A stretch of 64,000 nt of DNA from NCBI GenBank assembly GCA_050012675.1, contig JBEKGS010000008.1, forward strand, positions 1 to 64,000, in the 5' to 3' direction. Below are positions 1-6,684 of the stretch, piece by piece. The number at the start of each line of letters is the position of its first letter. Position 1 is the stretch's first letter. This DNA comes from Fen-455 sp050012675 (GTDB lineage: Bacteria > Actinomycetota > Acidimicrobiia > Acidimicrobiales > Bog-793). The notes beneath the pieces are model-generated. The model saw nothing but the letters and a program-made list of their open reading frames with translations, was not told the DNA's origin and ran no database searches. The translations under genes and the position numbers were made by a program.

Positions 1-1244
1 GTTATCTCCCCGGTCCAGGTGCTGGAGTTGTAGGTCGTGCAGTTGCACGGGAAGGTGATCGTGACCGTCGGGAGCGGTGAGTAGGTCAAGCTCACGGTCG
101 AACTCGTGCCGGTGTTCCCATTGGAGTCCGTGGCCTCTGCGACAAGGGCGTAGCTGTTGCCAGAGGTGAGATTCGTCGCGGCAAAGCCGAGGTACCAGGT
201 CGTCGTGCCCATAACGGGGACGAACATCTTGGTGGCGTCACTGAACCCCGTGCCGTTCCACCACAGGCCGGTCGTGGTGTCCTCGATGGCCAGCTCTGTG
301 CTCGTGATGCTCGCCCCGTCACCCGGCCACGCCGAACCGGTGATCGTCCCGGTCCAGTCGGCCCCGTAGGTGGTGCCGTTCACCGGGTAGGTGATGGCGA
401 CCACAGGTAGACGCGTGTGGACGCAGTAGCTGAAGGTCACCGTGGAACTGGTGCCGACGTTTCCTTCCGAGTCGGTGGCCTGGGCGACGACGGAGTAGGT
501 GTCACAGGGGGTGAGGTCGCTGGCAGGGAAGGAGAGCAACCAGGTGCTGTCGCCCGTGGCGGCAATGAAGGTCTGGGTGCTGGAGCTGAATCCGGTGCCG
601 TTCCACCACTTGTCCGTCTTGGTGTCCTTAATGGCCACTTGCACACCGGATATGGCCGTGCCCGCCGCCGCGGTGGCGGTGCCCGTGATCGTCCCGGTCC
701 AGTCGGCCCCGTACTCCGTGCCGTTCACGGGATAGGTGATCACGACCGTCGGCGGGACGCTCACAGTGACGATGTTGCTCTTGGCGCTCTCGATGCCCAC
801 CCAGTTGGTGGCGTAGGTGGGTGTGTCGGTGTACTGCCAGGAGCCGTCCGGCACCGAGGAAACAGTGCAGGTGATCGTCCCGGTGCCCGAGCAAGAGCCG
901 GGCACAGTCGTCGGCGAGCTTCCTCCGGCCGGGTAGCTCTTCAAGATGTAGTCGGCGGCCGGTATCTCGACGGCCCCTGTCGTGGTGGTCACCTCGGCGA
1001 AGGTGATGACGACCGTGTTGGAGTTGGCCGGATTGCCCGATGCAGAGGGAGTGGCCCCCTGGGGGAGCGAGTTGGCGAGCGCCAGGGCCGGGTTGGACGA
1101 GTCGGTGCTGTTCCAGTAGCCGAAGGCGATCCCAGTTCCCGCTACGCCGAGGCAGACGGTTGCCCCGAGCACGGCAAAGAGAACTCGGGAGCGCCTAGAG
1201 GCGGTCCTCGGGCCGGTGACGTGGGCGGCGTGGGTCCGGCTCAT
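1..1244 (-). CDS. Exported protein with tandem Ig-like repeats (3' end beyond window)
   Basis: Reading the minus strand from the ATG at 1244 gives an open frame of 414 codons that runs off the left edge. The N-terminus has arginines followed by a hydrophobic segment at about residues 20-40 ending in FGYW, resembling a SipW/TasA-type signal. From about residue 165 a unit of 115 then 112 residues recurs; each copy starts with a variant of PVVAITYPVNGTTYGADWTG (at about 750, 405 and 70) and contains a conserved WWNGTGF. These look like extracellular Ig- or fibronectin-like domains, so a surface role is likely. The start overlaps the stop of the upstream gene by 4 nt (ATGA), so it is translated as part of that operon. 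The exact function is unknown. Confidence 0.8.
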   Translation of the reverse strand, partial: MSRTHAAHVTGPRTASRRSRVLFAVLGATVCLGVAGTGIAFGYWNSTDSSNPALALANSLPQGATPSASGNPANSNTVVITFAEVTTTTGAVEIPAADYILKSYPAGGSSPTTVPGSCSGTGTITCTVSSVPDGSWQYTDTPTYATNWVGIESAKSNIVTVSVPPTVVITYPVNGTEYGADWTGTITGTATAAAGTAISGVQVAIKDTKTDKWWNGTGFSSSTQTFIAATGDSTWLLSFPASDLTPCDTYSVVAQATDSEGNVGTSSTVTFSYCVHTRLPVVAITYPVNGTTYGADWTGTITGSAWPGDGASITSTELAIEDTTTGLWWNGTGFSDATKMFVPVMGTTTWYLGFAATNLTSGNSYALVAEATDSNGNTGTSSTVSLTYSPLPTVTITFPCNCTTYNSSTWTGEI

Positions 1245-1759
1245 GACGACTGCGCCGTGATCGTGATCGGGATGGTGAAGGTGGCTCCCTGGCAGTTGGA
1301 CGTGGCGTTCAAGTCCATCGAGGCGGCGTCGGCAAGGTCGATTGGCATAGTGGTGTGCGCTGCGATCGACACCGGCAGGTCACCGGGGGGAACGTTCAAG
1401 GTCACGACAGGGAGGGTGTCGGTACTCATGCACGCCAAGTGTCCGGCGTCAGGTGTGATGGTGCCACCGGTCTTGAGAGTGACCCCGACGAGTGAGACCG
1501 GGAAGCTGTTCGGGTTCGTGACGCTGAAGACCACGTCACCCGTGCCTCCTGGAAGAAGGGGCGCAGACGGTGTCCCGGCTGTCGCCACCGTCACGGTCAA
1601 CATGGTCCCGTTGCGGGCCGAACCGGTGTCCGAGCCGTGGGTGGTGAAGTAGGCGAAGGCCGAGCTGGCACCAAGGCCGAGCATCAAGGCCACGATGGCC
1701 CCAATGACAATCGAGGCGCGACGCCAGGGCCTCGTGGCTCTGTGTAGAGGTCCGGCCAT
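1241..1759 (-). CDS. Small exported protein with SipW-type N-terminus
   Basis: This 172-residue protein begins with a basic stretch and one hydrophobic segment (about residues 13-36) ending in AFAYFTTHGSDTGSA, the pattern seen in SipW-processed TasA/camelysin-like proteins. The rest is a single beta-rich domain starting at a VTNPNSFPVSL motif, with one cysteine near the middle and another in SNCQGATF near the C-terminus. The same layout occurs in the two genes upstream. The ATG at 1759 gives a TGATG overlap with the preceding gene; a GTG at 1762 is an alternative. It is probably a secreted matrix or filament subunit, inferred from the signal type and context. Confidence 0.75.
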   Translation of the reverse strand: MAGPLHRATRPWRRASIVIGAIVALMLGLGASSAFAYFTTHGSDTGSARNGTMLTVTVATAGTPSAPLLPGGTGDVVFSVTNPNSFPVSLVGVTLKTGGTITPDAGHLACMSTDTLPVVTLNVPPGDLPVSIAAHTTMPIDLADAASMDLNATSNCQGATFTIPITITAQSS

Positions 1760-2520
1760 CACGACCCCGTCCCCGAGCTACTGGTGAAGTTGCCGTCGCT
1801 GTTCGTGTAGACGGCTGTGATCGTCTGGTTACCCGTGATCGCCCTGCAGGTGGCCTTCGAAGTTGTGGTCCCGGTACTGGTAAGCGTGACGGTGCAGAAG
1901 GTGGTGGAGCCTTTCGAGAAGGTCACCGTGCCGGTCGGGCTGCTCGGCACCGGGTCCTGACCGGAGCTGGCGCTGGCGGTGACCGTGGCCGTGTAGGTGG
2001 TTCCCGAGGACTTGACCACCGTCGTTGTGGCGTAGACCTCCGTGTAGGTGGCCTTGCCCACGTACACGAAGTTGAAGACCTTGTGCTCGCACGAGTCCTG
2101 GTTGGTGTTGGTGTCCTTTAGCGAGATGGGCACGGGTACGGAGTTCGCGCCCGTTGGCGGGACTACGAGCGAGCCGATGAAGGTCGTGGAGCTGTAATCC
2201 AGGTTGGAGATCGGGCAGCCTGCCGGGGACATCACTGCCGCGATGCTCATGGAGGTCACCGTGATCGGGACCTTCATGGGGTTGTGTGCCGTGTACCACA
2301 GGTAGCGCTGTGCGCCTGGGTAGAGGACGGCGGTGATCTGGCTTACTGACGAGCTGGAGATTGTGCTCGTGATCTCGAAGCCGGTGCCGGAGGAGAGGAG
2401 GAACTTCGGCGTCTTTGCCGGGACGGTGGCGATGGAGACGAACACGAAGACGAGCACGGCGACGACCAGCGCCACTGCGCTAGCTAGTACCTCTGCGGTC
2501 ATTCGCTCGAAGTGCTTCAT
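1759..2520 (-). CDS. Membrane-anchored protein with Cys-pair domain and Ig-like C-terminus
   Basis: The 253-residue product has an N-terminal transmembrane segment (about residues 12-33, LASAVALVVAVLVFVFVSIA) without the Ala-Tyr-Trp processing pattern of its neighbours, so it may stay anchored. Residues of about 75-165 form a domain with an NPMKVPITV start, a middle cysteine, a VPPTG turn and an NQDSCE motif, matching domains in both flanking genes. The last 65 residues (SPTGTVTFSKG through ITAVYTNSDGNF) resemble a bacterial group-3-type Ig-like domain. It heads a tightly overlapping three-gene unit. A role in surface assembly is inferred only from context. Confidence 0.75.
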   Translation of the reverse strand: MKHFERMTAEVLASAVALVVAVLVFVFVSIATVPAKTPKFLLSSGTGFEITSTISSSSVSQITAVLYPGAQRYLWYTAHNPMKVPITVTSMSIAAVMSPAGCPISNLDYSSTTFIGSLVVPPTGANSVPVPISLKDTNTNQDSCEHKVFNFVYVGKATYTEVYATTTVVKSSGTTYTATVTASASSGQDPVPSSPTGTVTFSKGSTTFCTVTLTSTGTTTSKATCRAITGNQTITAVYTNSDGNFTSSSGTGS

Positions 2521-2728
2521 CTCATCGACTCACTATCCCCGAGGTGGGAAAGAGACCATTGGCACAGGTCAAGAACGCGTCGCCTTGAGCCCTTACGCCG
2601 TCTCGGCCAAACGGCCGGACAGCACGCTTCAGGGCCCGGGTGGCCGGGCCGCGGGTCAATGCCCCACGACCCGGCCTTCCGACTTTGTTGAGCTGGCGGT
2701 AAATGACGCTCACCACCGGCTCATGCTG
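2521..2728. other. Intergenic gap inside the surface-protein locus
   Basis: This 208-bp gap separates the first surface gene from the three overlapping ones. I see no convincing gene in it. It holds a strong inverted repeat at 2642-2676, which could be an attenuator or processing hairpin between the two parts of the locus. Confidence 0.5.
2642..2676. repeat. Inverted repeat (hairpin) between surface genes
   Basis: GGCCGGG at 2642-2648 pairs perfectly with CCCGGCC at 2670-2676 around a 21-nt loop containing CAATGCCCC. The minus-strand form of that loop sequence, GGGGCATTG, also occurs in the loop region of the structured unit at 4157-4182. A run of T residues, needed for a classical terminator, is absent. 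Confidence 0.45.
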
Positions 2729-3937
2729 TTAGGGCGACGTGAAGTTCAGGCCGACGGTGTCGCCCTCACAGGCGTCTTGGTTGGTGTCGTAGTTATTCAT
2801 CTGGATAGACGCCGCACCCACCCAGTCGATGGTGCCCCCCGGAGGAATGGTCTGGCCAAACGCCACGGGAGAGCCGTTGATCTGGAACCAGTCCGCATAG
2901 CATCCGGCATCGGTGGAACCTATGTCACCGGGGATGGACAGGACGAGAGCAGGGTTGCTCAAGTCCTGAGCTATCCCGATCGTCACCGTGCTGACCAGAA
3001 CGCCAGTGGAACCGGGGTTCGTCACGCTGAAGCTGATCGGCTGGGCCGGGCCACCGGGGTACAGGTCCCCAATGCCCACGTTCAGTTGCACGGCGGGAAT
3101 GTTGTTGGTCGTCCCGTACCCATCGGCACAGTCGACAGGGACCTCCGTGAAGGCGCTCAGTACGCCCGAAGGAGAGCCAGAGCAGCCACCAAGGTTCGAC
3201 TCAAGTGCCGAGCCACCTGCATCCGCCTGCGCCGAGCTGACGAAAATGTTCCCAGGGTTCGTGTCTGAACCGACACTTACATCCGTTGGCTCGGTCGACA
3301 GGTTGACGTTCAGACTCCCTACTGGGCAGTAGTCGTTGCCGTAGCCACCAGCCACGTTGCAGTAGGGCGGTACCAAGCCTCCGTCAGTTGCAAGAGCGTC
3401 CAGCGTGATCCCGTAGACGACCGTGCTCGGGAGCACGACAGCCGGGATGAAGCTGCTGAACGTGGCGTTGAACATGTCTATGAAGGTGCCGTCGTAGTCA
3501 ATGCAGTCTGCACTGGCGACATCACAGCTAGGCACAGCGATGGTCGCCGTGTCGCTCGTAAGTGGACTAGTTAGGTTCCCTGGCGCATAGATGCTCACCG
3601 TGATGGGCGTTGAGAACGCCGTTGGCGAGAAGTTGCTCATCGCCACGACCGCGCTAGTGAGGGGACCGGTGTAAGCCAGATTGACCTCGTTGCCGAACTG
3701 CGTGATCTCGGGACCGTTGAATGCCTGGGAAGCCGCGTAGTCGGCTAGGCCAATCGTGCTGTTGTAAGCGGGCGTGCCGATCTGCGCGATGGTAACTGCG
3801 CTGGCCGTGCCGACCTTGGCCGAACCGTTACCGGACCCGGTTGTGGTCCAGTAGGCGAACGCCGCTCCTCCAACACCGAGGACGAGGGCGACGGCCACTC
3901 CAACGACCAGCACCTTCTTGGTCATGAATCTCTTCAT
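2729..3937 (-). CDS. SipW/TasA-like exported protein
   Basis: This 402-residue protein starts MKRFMTKKV, has a hydrophobic segment at about residues 8-28 and then AFAYWTTTGSGNGSA, a classic SipW-type export signal. The mature part is rich in Thr, Ser, Gly and Asp. Its final 90 residues (from SVTNPGSTGVL) carry the domain shared with the next two genes: a cysteine in DAGCYADWF, an IPPGG turn and NQDACEGD at the end. The ribosome site AGGAG lies 6 nt before the ATG. The gene start is duplicated in tandem directly upstream. No signal peptidase is visible in the window, so the processing enzyme would be encoded elsewhere. Confidence 0.8.
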   Translation of the reverse strand: MKRFMTKKVLVVGVAVALVLGVGGAAFAYWTTTGSGNGSAKVGTASAVTIAQIGTPAYNSTIGLADYAASQAFNGPEITQFGNEVNLAYTGPLTSAVVAMSNFSPTAFSTPITVSIYAPGNLTSPLTSDTATIAVPSCDVASADCIDYDGTFIDMFNATFSSFIPAVVLPSTVVYGITLDALATDGGLVPPYCNVAGGYGNDYCPVGSLNVNLSTEPTDVSVGSDTNPGNIFVSSAQADAGGSALESNLGGCSGSPSGVLSAFTEVPVDCADGYGTTNNIPAVQLNVGIGDLYPGGPAQPISFSVTNPGSTGVLVSTVTIGIAQDLSNPALVLSIPGDIGSTDAGCYADWFQINGSPVAFGQTIPPGGTIDWVGAASIQMNNYDTNQDACEGDTVGLNFTSP

Positions 3938-4004
3938 GTGTTGCTCCTATACTCCAACGACCAGCACCTTCTTGGTCATGAATCTCTTCATGTGTTGCTC
4001 CTAT
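3897..4004. repeat. Perfect 54-bp tandem duplication of a gene start
   Basis: The segment 3897-3950 is repeated without a mismatch at 3951-4004. Each copy contains the ribosome-binding site, the ATG and the first 14 codons of the SipW-like gene read on the minus strand. The event looks recent because no base differs between copies. Confidence 0.95.
3947..3991 (-). CDS. 14-codon leader ORF created by the duplication
   Basis: The upstream repeat copy has its own AGGAG site and ATG at 3991 and encodes MKRFMTKKVLVVGV before a TAG that falls next to the ribosome site of the downstream copy. It repeats the N-terminus of the following protein exactly. Whether it is translated is unknown; if it is, ribosomes terminating here could re-initiate at 3937 and couple the two. 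It may also be a neutral by-product of the duplication. Confidence 0.45.
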   Translation of the reverse strand: MKRFMTKKVLVVGV

Positions 4005-4087
4005 TCACTTCAATGGGATGGACCACTGACACGGGCGTCAAACCCAACGCCCTTGCCGAGGAATCCAGGGGGGTTCCTCCGTACTGC

Positions 4088-4429
4088 CAGGAACCAGAAG
4101 GTTCCTGTTTGCTGCCCAGGGCGCTCCCATGGGGAGGTCCCTGTTGATGCGGTCCAGGCGGGGCGGGTAGCAATGCCCCGCCGGGCAGAGCCGCAACATT
4201 TGTGGATGACACATGCTGGGCAGGGACCTCGGTCTCGCTGCTCGTTCTCCAGCAGCTCCGAACACCGGGCACGGCCACGATGCGTTTGGCGAGGAAGCCC
4301 ACGACCCCTGGTTGGTGCCAAGGGTCGTGGGTCCCCCTGCATGTGGCAAGGGCGCTCCCGACGGAGGAGGCCCTGCTGTCGCGACCCGAACGGGTGGGTA
4401 TGAACACCCGGCCTCGCAGAGCCGCAACA
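4088..4429 (-). ncRNA. Two tandem structured RNA-like units, class unknown
   Basis: Two units lie exactly 231 bp apart. On the minus strand both start TGTTGCGGCTCTGC (4429-4416 and 4198-4185) and share GGGAGCGCCCT (4359-4349 and 4128-4118). Between these constant blocks, stems keep pairing although their sequences differ: GGCGGGGC/GCCCCGCC in one unit against CGGGTG/CACCCG in the other, and CAGGAACC/GGTTCCTG against CCCACGACCC/GGGTCGTGGG. The closing stem TGTTG pairs with CAACA in one unit and CGACA in the other. Such covariation suggests a conserved RNA fold, for example tandem cis-regulatory RNA in the leader of the gene at 3937. It does not match any riboswitch class I can recall. The strand is inferred from context. 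Confidence 0.45.
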
Positions 4430-4467
4430 CCCTTTGGAAGAGAGCTACTTGGCTTTTGGGAAAGCGC

Positions 4468-4499
4468 CGCCTGTCGCTGGTGAAGTGGTACGACAGGCG
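4468..4499. repeat. Nine-base-pair perfect hairpin
   Basis: CGCCTGTCG at 4468-4476 pairs with CGACAGGCG at 4491-4499 over a 14-nt loop. It lies just beyond the upstream structured unit. No T-run follows on either strand, so it is not an obvious terminator. Confidence 0.6.
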
Positions 4500-4807
4500 A
4501 CAGTGCAGTGAAACAGCACTTCCCTGACAGGAGTGACAGGGGAGAAGACCGGTTCAGCCTGGGAACACTTCCCTCTGTGGTTGCTGCCTCACACCTGGCG
4601 ATGTCCTTCGCGGGTGCCGAGGAGAGAGGCGTCCGTCCCCCCCGCATCCAGCGTCTGCGGAACTCGCTCATGCGGTGCCTCGCTCGGTCCACCGTGCGCC
4701 CCGGCGGGTTCGGCCGACAGAGGCGAAGGTCCCGATTACGCGATTTAGCGGTGAAATACACGCGTGTAGTACGGGAGGGGAGGAGGAGTCAGGCAGACCG
4801 TCAGAAT

Positions 4808-4845
4808 CCATGAAGAGCCGCTTCATGGTCGTAGGTGCGTACCTA
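4808..4845. repeat. Two adjacent hairpins
   Basis: CCATGAAG (4808-4815) pairs with CTTCATGG (4821-4828) around a 5-nt loop. It is followed at once by TAGGT (4832-4836) pairing with ACCTA (4841-4845). The second is also a good operator-like palindrome, so a protein-binding site is an alternative to an RNA role. Confidence 0.55.
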
Positions 4846-4936
4846 AGCGAAAAGCTACTTGGCTTGCTCAGGAAGTGAACATCAACAGGGCCGGCGAATG
4901 CCTTGTTTACACCGACCTCAGGAATGTTGCTATGAG

Positions 4937-4963
4937 CAGCCATTGACCATTCGCCAATGGCTG
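4937..4963. repeat. Nine-base inverted repeat, possible operator
   Basis: CAGCCATTG at 4937-4945 is the perfect reverse complement of CAATGGCTG at 4955-4963, with a 9-bp spacer. The arms and spacer give an 18-bp centre-to-centre distance, which would suit a dimeric regulator. It may also form a hairpin in a transcript. Confidence 0.55.
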
Positions 4964-5500
4964 TTGCTTGCTGAGACTTAAGAAGACACTTCGTGCCCGC
5001 TCACTTTGCTCGTGGGTGTGAACCACCATGCAATGCCACGCGGGGACGGGTTCGCTATTCGCTCCAACCAGTCCAAGCGACCAGATAAGGACTGGGAATC
5101 ATTGCTTCCCTCGCTGAGCGAACCATCGCGCCGATGGCCAACTCTGTCAAGGTGCAGTGTCAGACGTTATGTCACATCAACCGCGCTTTCGCACGAACAA
5201 CAATGATGTGATTCAAGCTATCCAATCAGGTCGAAAAGGAGGTGTGGACCTCGCCGTAAGGTCCGCCGGACCAGAATGATTTGTTCGTACAAGGTTCGCC
5301 AATGGGGAAGTTCCTCAAAGACCGGGATCAGGAAAGGCCAGGGAAAATAAGCCTTGTCGCCATGCAATAGACGGACGCCGTTCTGGGATCCTGTGGTGGT
5401 TATTGCTGTCCGGCTTCGCTATTGAGAGCAGTCGCCGGGTGCCTGCGGGGTCTCTCGGTGGCAGGCTGAGCGAGCTGGACACCTTTTCTTGCAGGACCAG

Positions 5501-5653
5501 ATGATTCTGAAAGTAATTCTGGCGGTGCCACTAAGTGTGCTCGCTTGTCCACTTATAGTGGCAGCTTTCCTTGCCTTCAAGATGGGTTCGACCACACTTG
5601 CTCAACCGATTTTGCGGGGGGCGCCTTGGCTGGCGCCAGGGAGAACGGCGTGA
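5501..5653 (+). CDS. Possible small hydrophobic peptide
   Basis: An ATG at 5501 is preceded at a 4-nt distance by AGGA and opens a 50-codon frame. The product has one strongly hydrophobic stretch (about residues 4-26, KVILAVPLSVLAC onward) and a proline- and arginine-containing tail, so it could be a single-pass membrane peptide. No homologue is recognised. An imperfect inverted repeat at 5526-5563 lies inside the frame, which may mean the DNA serves another purpose and the frame is accidental. Confidence 0.3.
   Translation: MILKVILAVPLSVLACPLIVAAFLAFKMGSTTLAQPILRGAPWLAPGRTA
5526..5563. repeat. Twelve-pair inverted repeat with a 2-nt bulge
   Basis: TGCCACTAAGTG at 5526-5537 pairs with CACTTATAGTGGCA at 5550-5563, leaving an unpaired TA in the right arm and a 12-nt loop. 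It lies about 230 bp upstream of the methyltransferase gene and inside a possible small frame. Confidence 0.55.
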
Positions 5654-5792
5654 CGACTGCGACGGTGGCTGCGGCGTCAGGTGTGTTGTCCTCAACGACT
5701 GGGGAGATGTCGCGTCGCGACCCGTCCTCTCCTGAATATCTTGTTGGGGTTACGTACTCGATCGTGCAAGGACAGGGGAGGAAGACCGGCAG

Positions 5793-6545
5793 ATGTCTCA
5801 AGGTGGTGAGCTCGAACGGCAGGTACGGGAGTACTGGGACATCGACGCGGCGACCTATGACGCTTCGCCTGGGCACCATCCGCAGACGGCGGTGGAACTG
5901 GCAGTCTGGGCCGCGACCTTGCGGCGACTGTTGCCGGCTCCTCCGGCACGGGTTCTCGACGTGGGAGCGGGGACAGGGTTCCTGAGCCTCGTGCTGGCGC
6001 GCCAGGGCTACCGCGTGACGGCATTGGACTTGGCACCGGCCATGCTGGCGCGCCTACGCAAGAAGGCAGAACGGCAAGGGCTCGACATCGAGACCGTCGA
6101 GGGCAACGCCGGAGAGCCTCCCCGCGACGGCTACGAGGCTGTCGTTGAGCGGCATCTCGTTTGGACGTTGCCGGACCCGCGGGCCGCGCTCGAGGCATGG
6201 CGTCAGGCCGCGCCGACCGGGACTCTCGTGCTCATAGAAAGCACCTGGGGGGCGAACGCGCCTTTGACCGAGCAGCTGCGATCTCGCAGCCGGGTCCTTC
6301 TCCGCCAGCTCAGGAGGGAGCCGTCGGACCATCACGCCGAGTACGGTGCCGAGCTCCGCTCCGCGCTGCCGTTCGGGTCCGGTACGAGCCCTGAGACGCT
6401 CGTCGGCCTCGTCGAGTCGACCGCCTGGGGGCCGGCTCGCGTCGAGCGGCTTCGAGACGTGGAATGGGCGACCCGCGAGGCACTCGCGTCGGCCGTGGAC
6501 CGGGCACTGGGAGTGACGCCCCGTTATGCCGTGACGGCAGGATGA
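5793..6545 (+). CDS. SAM-dependent methyltransferase (class I)
   Basis: The 250-residue protein contains the SAM-binding motif VLDVGAGTGFLSLVLA (about residues 50-65), the post-I acidic residue in VTALDLAPAML and a conserved REYWDIDAATYD N-terminus common in small-molecule methyltransferases. The substrate is unknown. GGAGG lies about 11 nt before the ATG at 5793. It stands alone, downstream of the gene-poor region, and the next gene has its own promoter. Confidence 0.85.
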   Translation: MSQGGELERQVREYWDIDAATYDASPGHHPQTAVELAVWAATLRRLLPAPPARVLDVGAGTGFLSLVLARQGYRVTALDLAPAMLARLRKKAERQGLDIETVEGNAGEPPRDGYEAVVERHLVWTLPDPRAALEAWRQAAPTGTLVLIESTWGANAPLTEQLRSRSRVLLRQLRREPSDHHAEYGAELRSALPFGSGTSPETLVGLVESTAWGPARVERLRDVEWATREALASAVDRALGVTPRYAVTAG

Positions 6546-6643
6546 CGGACTCGAGCGACGTGTGCCCTTTCAGCTCCTCAGCCTCGCGCTGTGCCCAGTA
6601 CCTCCATCGGGCCCTACCCTCCTGGCAATGTCTGGCTTGTTTT

Positions 6644-6658
6644 ACCACTCAGAGTGGT
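6644..6658. repeat. Short palindrome upstream of the NlpC/P60 gene
   Basis: ACCACT (6644-6649) and AGTGGT (6653-6658) form an inverted repeat immediately upstream of the -10 hexamer TAGGGT at 6673-6678, where a regulator could bind. Confidence 0.4.
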
Positions 6659-6672
6659 CAAGGCAACCGCGC

Positions 6673-6678
6673 TAGGGT
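6673..6678 (+). promoter_or_regulatory. Leaderless-type -10 element TAGGGT
   Basis: TAGGGT ends 6 nt before the ATG at 6685, so transcription would start at or next to the start codon. No ribosome site precedes the ATG, in line with a leaderless message. Confidence 0.55.
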
Positions 6679-6684
6679 GTCGAC

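Larger units (their letters stand above)
4443..4865. repeat. Direct repeat AGCTACTTGGCTT, two copies
   Basis: The 13-mer AGCTACTTGGCTT occurs at 4443-4455 and 4853-4865, 410 bp apart. Each copy is preceded at a variable distance by AGAGCCGC (4418-4425 and 4814-4821). This suggests a second, degenerate copy of part of the structured unit, or a shared protein- or RNA-binding site. Confidence 0.5.
4005..5500. other. Long gene-poor region rich in inverted repeats
   Basis: About 1.5 kb upstream of the surface-protein locus contains no frame with recognisable protein features. Instead it holds many inverted repeats: 4088-4107, 4157-4182, 4298-4331, 4391-4410, 4468-4499, 4808-4845 and 4937-4963. 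Its right part is less GC-rich than the flanking genes. Because the nearest downstream gene on the minus strand is the surface protein, a long structured 5' leader or small RNAs are plausible. I could not identify the promoter with confidence. Confidence 0.55.

Noticed and set aside
417..1652. 411-codon plus-strand frame rich in Gly and Arg
   Set aside because: It lies antisense across the surface-protein genes, which have export signals and domain repeats on the minus strand. Its composition is that of a GC-driven shadow frame.
2522..2716. 64-codon minus-strand frame between surface genes
   Set aside because: No ribosome site or hydrophobic or domain feature; it overlaps a hairpin.
4088..4429. 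Tandem c-di-GMP-I (GEMM), ydaO or cobalamin riboswitch
   Set aside because: Position and tandem layout would suit, but the conserved core sequences I know for these classes were not found on either strand.
3988..4761. 257-codon minus-strand frame over the structured repeats
   Set aside because: It spans both repeat units, has no recognisable domain and an Arg/Pro/Ser-rich random-looking composition. The repeated parts fall in different relation to the frame, and pairing stems explain the conservation better.
5187..5198. TTTCGCACGAAC as a LexA box
   Set aside because: It resembles a partial motif beside lexA but does not fit GAAC-N4-GTTC, and no damage-response gene follows.
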